From contig SKFX01000229.1 in NCBI GenBank assembly GCA_007117775.1, forward strand, positions 1-5,809: a stretch of DNA of 5,809 nt. The letters run 5' to 3'. This stretch comes from Ilumatobacteraceae bacterium. GTDB taxonomy: Bacteria; Actinomycetota; Acidimicrobiia; Acidimicrobiales; Ilumatobacteraceae. How positions within the stretch are numbered: position 1 is the first letter of the stretch; every line of letters begins with the position of its first letter. Shown piece after piece: positions 4,902 to 5,809 of this stretch. The position numbers and the translations under genes were made by a program. Below the pieces are notes generated by a model. It was given only the letters and a program-made list of their open reading frames with translations, had not been told where the DNA came from and did no database searches.

Positions 4902-5809
4902 GTGAGCGTGTGTTGGTGGCGATGAGCGGGGGAGTGGACTCCTCGGTGGCGGCTGCGCTGCTCGTCGAAGAGGGTCACGAGGTGGTCGGTGTCACCATGC
5001 GGCTCTGGGGCGGCGAGAGCGATACCGGGTGTTGCAGTGTGGCCGATGTGGATGATGCTCGCAGAGTGGCCCAACAACTCGGCATCGATCATGTGGTGTT
5101 CAACTTCACCGATGACTTCGACGCAGCGGTTGTGCAGCCCTATGTCGATGCACACCGCAGCGGTCTCACCCCGAATCCGTGTATCGAATGCAATCGCCAT
5201 CTGAAGTTCGATCGTCTGCTCGAACGGGCCGCCATGCTCGACTTCCATGCGATCGCGACCGGTCATCACGCCCGTGTGGTCGAGCGCGACGGACGGGTTG
5301 AGCTGCATCGTGGCGTCGACACCGCCAAGGACCAGAGCTATGTGGTCCACATGCTCACCCAGGAACAGCTCGCCAGGACCCGGTTCCCGGTCGGTTCGAT
5401 GACCAAGGCTGAGGTTCGCGCCCACGCCGAGCGCCTCGGGCTGCGGACCGCTGCGAAGCCCGACAGCCAAGACGTGTGCTTCATCACCGCATCGGCGGGT
5501 CGCGAGGCCTTCTTGGGGGCGCGGATCCCGTTCCGATCCGCCGAGGTGGTCGATACCTCCGGTGTGCCAGTCGGCGAGGTCGAAGCCGTCGAGATGGTCA
5601 CACTCGGTCAGCGGCGCGGCCTCGGACTGCCCGGCGGTGGTCCCAAGCGCTATGTGGTCGATATCGATGTCGAGGCCCGTCGAGTGCAGGTCGGCACCGC
5701 TCGGGATCTGGCGACCGCCGGGGTGGTGGTGGGGCAGATGACCTGGGTCGCAGGCGCGGTCGAGATTGGTGATGAGGTGCTGGCGCAATGCAGTGCGCAC
5801 GGTGCGCGC
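4898..5809 (+). CDS. mnmA: tRNA-specific 2-thiouridylase MnmA (3' end beyond the window)
   Basis: The visible 304 residues cover the ATP-pyrophosphatase domain and the central domain of MnmA (TrmU), which adenylates C2 of uridine 34 in tRNAs for Lys, Glu and Gln and replaces the oxygen with sulfur. Visible motifs: the PP-loop SGGVDSS (10-16) that binds ATP; GCCS (44-47) with the following D-A-R-R-VA helix; NPCIECNRHLKF (93-104), where C98 corresponds to E. coli Cys102; ATGHHAR (120-126); KDQSY (144-148), a tRNA/ATP contact; and SQDVCFI (190-196), where C194 corresponds to E. coli Cys199, the cysteine that takes the persulfide. TLGQRRGLGLPGG and the next strands begin the C-terminal beta-barrel. 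About 50-60 residues should be missing at the right edge. The ATG at 4898 overlaps the desulfurase stop as ATGA, so the two are probably translationally coupled. No frameshift or missing key residue is seen. Confidence 0.97.
   Translation, partial: MSERVLVAMSGGVDSSVAAALLVEEGHEVVGVTMRLWGGESDTGCCSVADVDDARRVAQQLGIDHVVFNFTDDFDAAVVQPYVDAHRSGLTPNPCIECNRHLKFDRLLERAAMLDFHAIATGHHARVVERDGRVELHRGVDTAKDQSYVVHMLTQEQLARTRFPVGSMTKAEVRAHAERLGLRTAAKPDSQDVCFITASAGREAFLGARIPFRSAEVVDTSGVPVGEVEAVEMVTLGQRRGLGLPGGGPKRYVVDIDVEARRVQVGTARDLATAGVVVGQMTWVAGAVEIGDEVLAQCSAHGAR

Noticed and set aside
3818..5800. Open frame of 660 codons on the minus strand, antisense to the cysteine desulfurase and mnmA
   Set aside because: It spans two confidently identified genes on the other strand. 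Its translation is rich in His, Asp, Thr, Ser, Ala and Arg with no recognisable domain, as expected for the reverse complement of GC-rich coding DNA with few stop codons.
1..5809. Search by eye for CRISPR arrays, tRNA genes, insertion-sequence ends, riboswitches or phage genes
   Set aside because: The genes are tightly packed, gaps are about 110 bases or less, and no spaced repeats, cloverleaf-like sequence, transposase motifs or long terminal inverted repeats were seen.

Overview
This is a GC-rich, gene-dense bacterial window that looks actinobacterial. The signs are frequent GTG starts, strongly GC-biased third codon positions (which produce long antisense reading frames), -10-like hexamers placed for leaderless transcripts, and proteins closest in my memory to mycobacterial and other actinobacterial families. 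An Acidimicrobiia-type actinobacterium is a reasonable guess, but it is inference only; no rRNA or marker gene settles it.

Layout. The left half is read on the minus strand. From 2793 leftwards it holds galT (galactose-1-phosphate uridylyltransferase), a small SRPBCC/polyketide-cyclase-fold protein whose ATG directly abuts the galT stop, a GT4 glycosyltransferase resembling the mycobacterial Rv3032 alpha-glucan glucosyltransferase, and the 5' end of a probable AbiEi-type winged-helix protein cut by the window edge. Upstream of galT, a 106-base gap holds a leaderless-type promoter, a short GC-rich hairpin and a perfect 11-bp tandem repeat. Beyond it lies a class I SAM-dependent methyltransferase, also on the minus strand (start 3691). 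Divergent from it, 46 bases away, is a plus-strand pair: a NifS/IscS-type cysteine desulfurase, overlapped by four bases (ATGA) by mnmA. mnmA runs off the right edge after 304 codons.

How the genes work together. The plus-strand pair is a sulfur-relay unit: the desulfurase makes a persulfide from cysteine, and MnmA uses the sulfur to make 2-thiouridine at tRNA position 34. The minus-strand group looks like carbohydrate metabolism: GalT interconverts hexose-1-phosphates and UDP-sugars, and the GT4 enzyme uses an activated sugar, possibly for an intracellular alpha-glucan or methylated polysaccharide. The SRPBCC protein and the methyltransferase have no assigned substrate. From memory, M. tuberculosis also has mnmA-iscS (Rv3024c-Rv3025c) a few genes from a methyltransferase and this GT (Rv3030, Rv3032), so the neighbourhood may be an old actinobacterial one.

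I see no clearly new defence, mobile or RNA-based system here. The most useful points are the two leaderless promoter/start signals, the conserved-neighbourhood hypothesis, the unassigned SRPBCC gene inside the sugar operon, and the tandem repeat behind the methyltransferase. No intergenic stretch exceeds about 110 bases.
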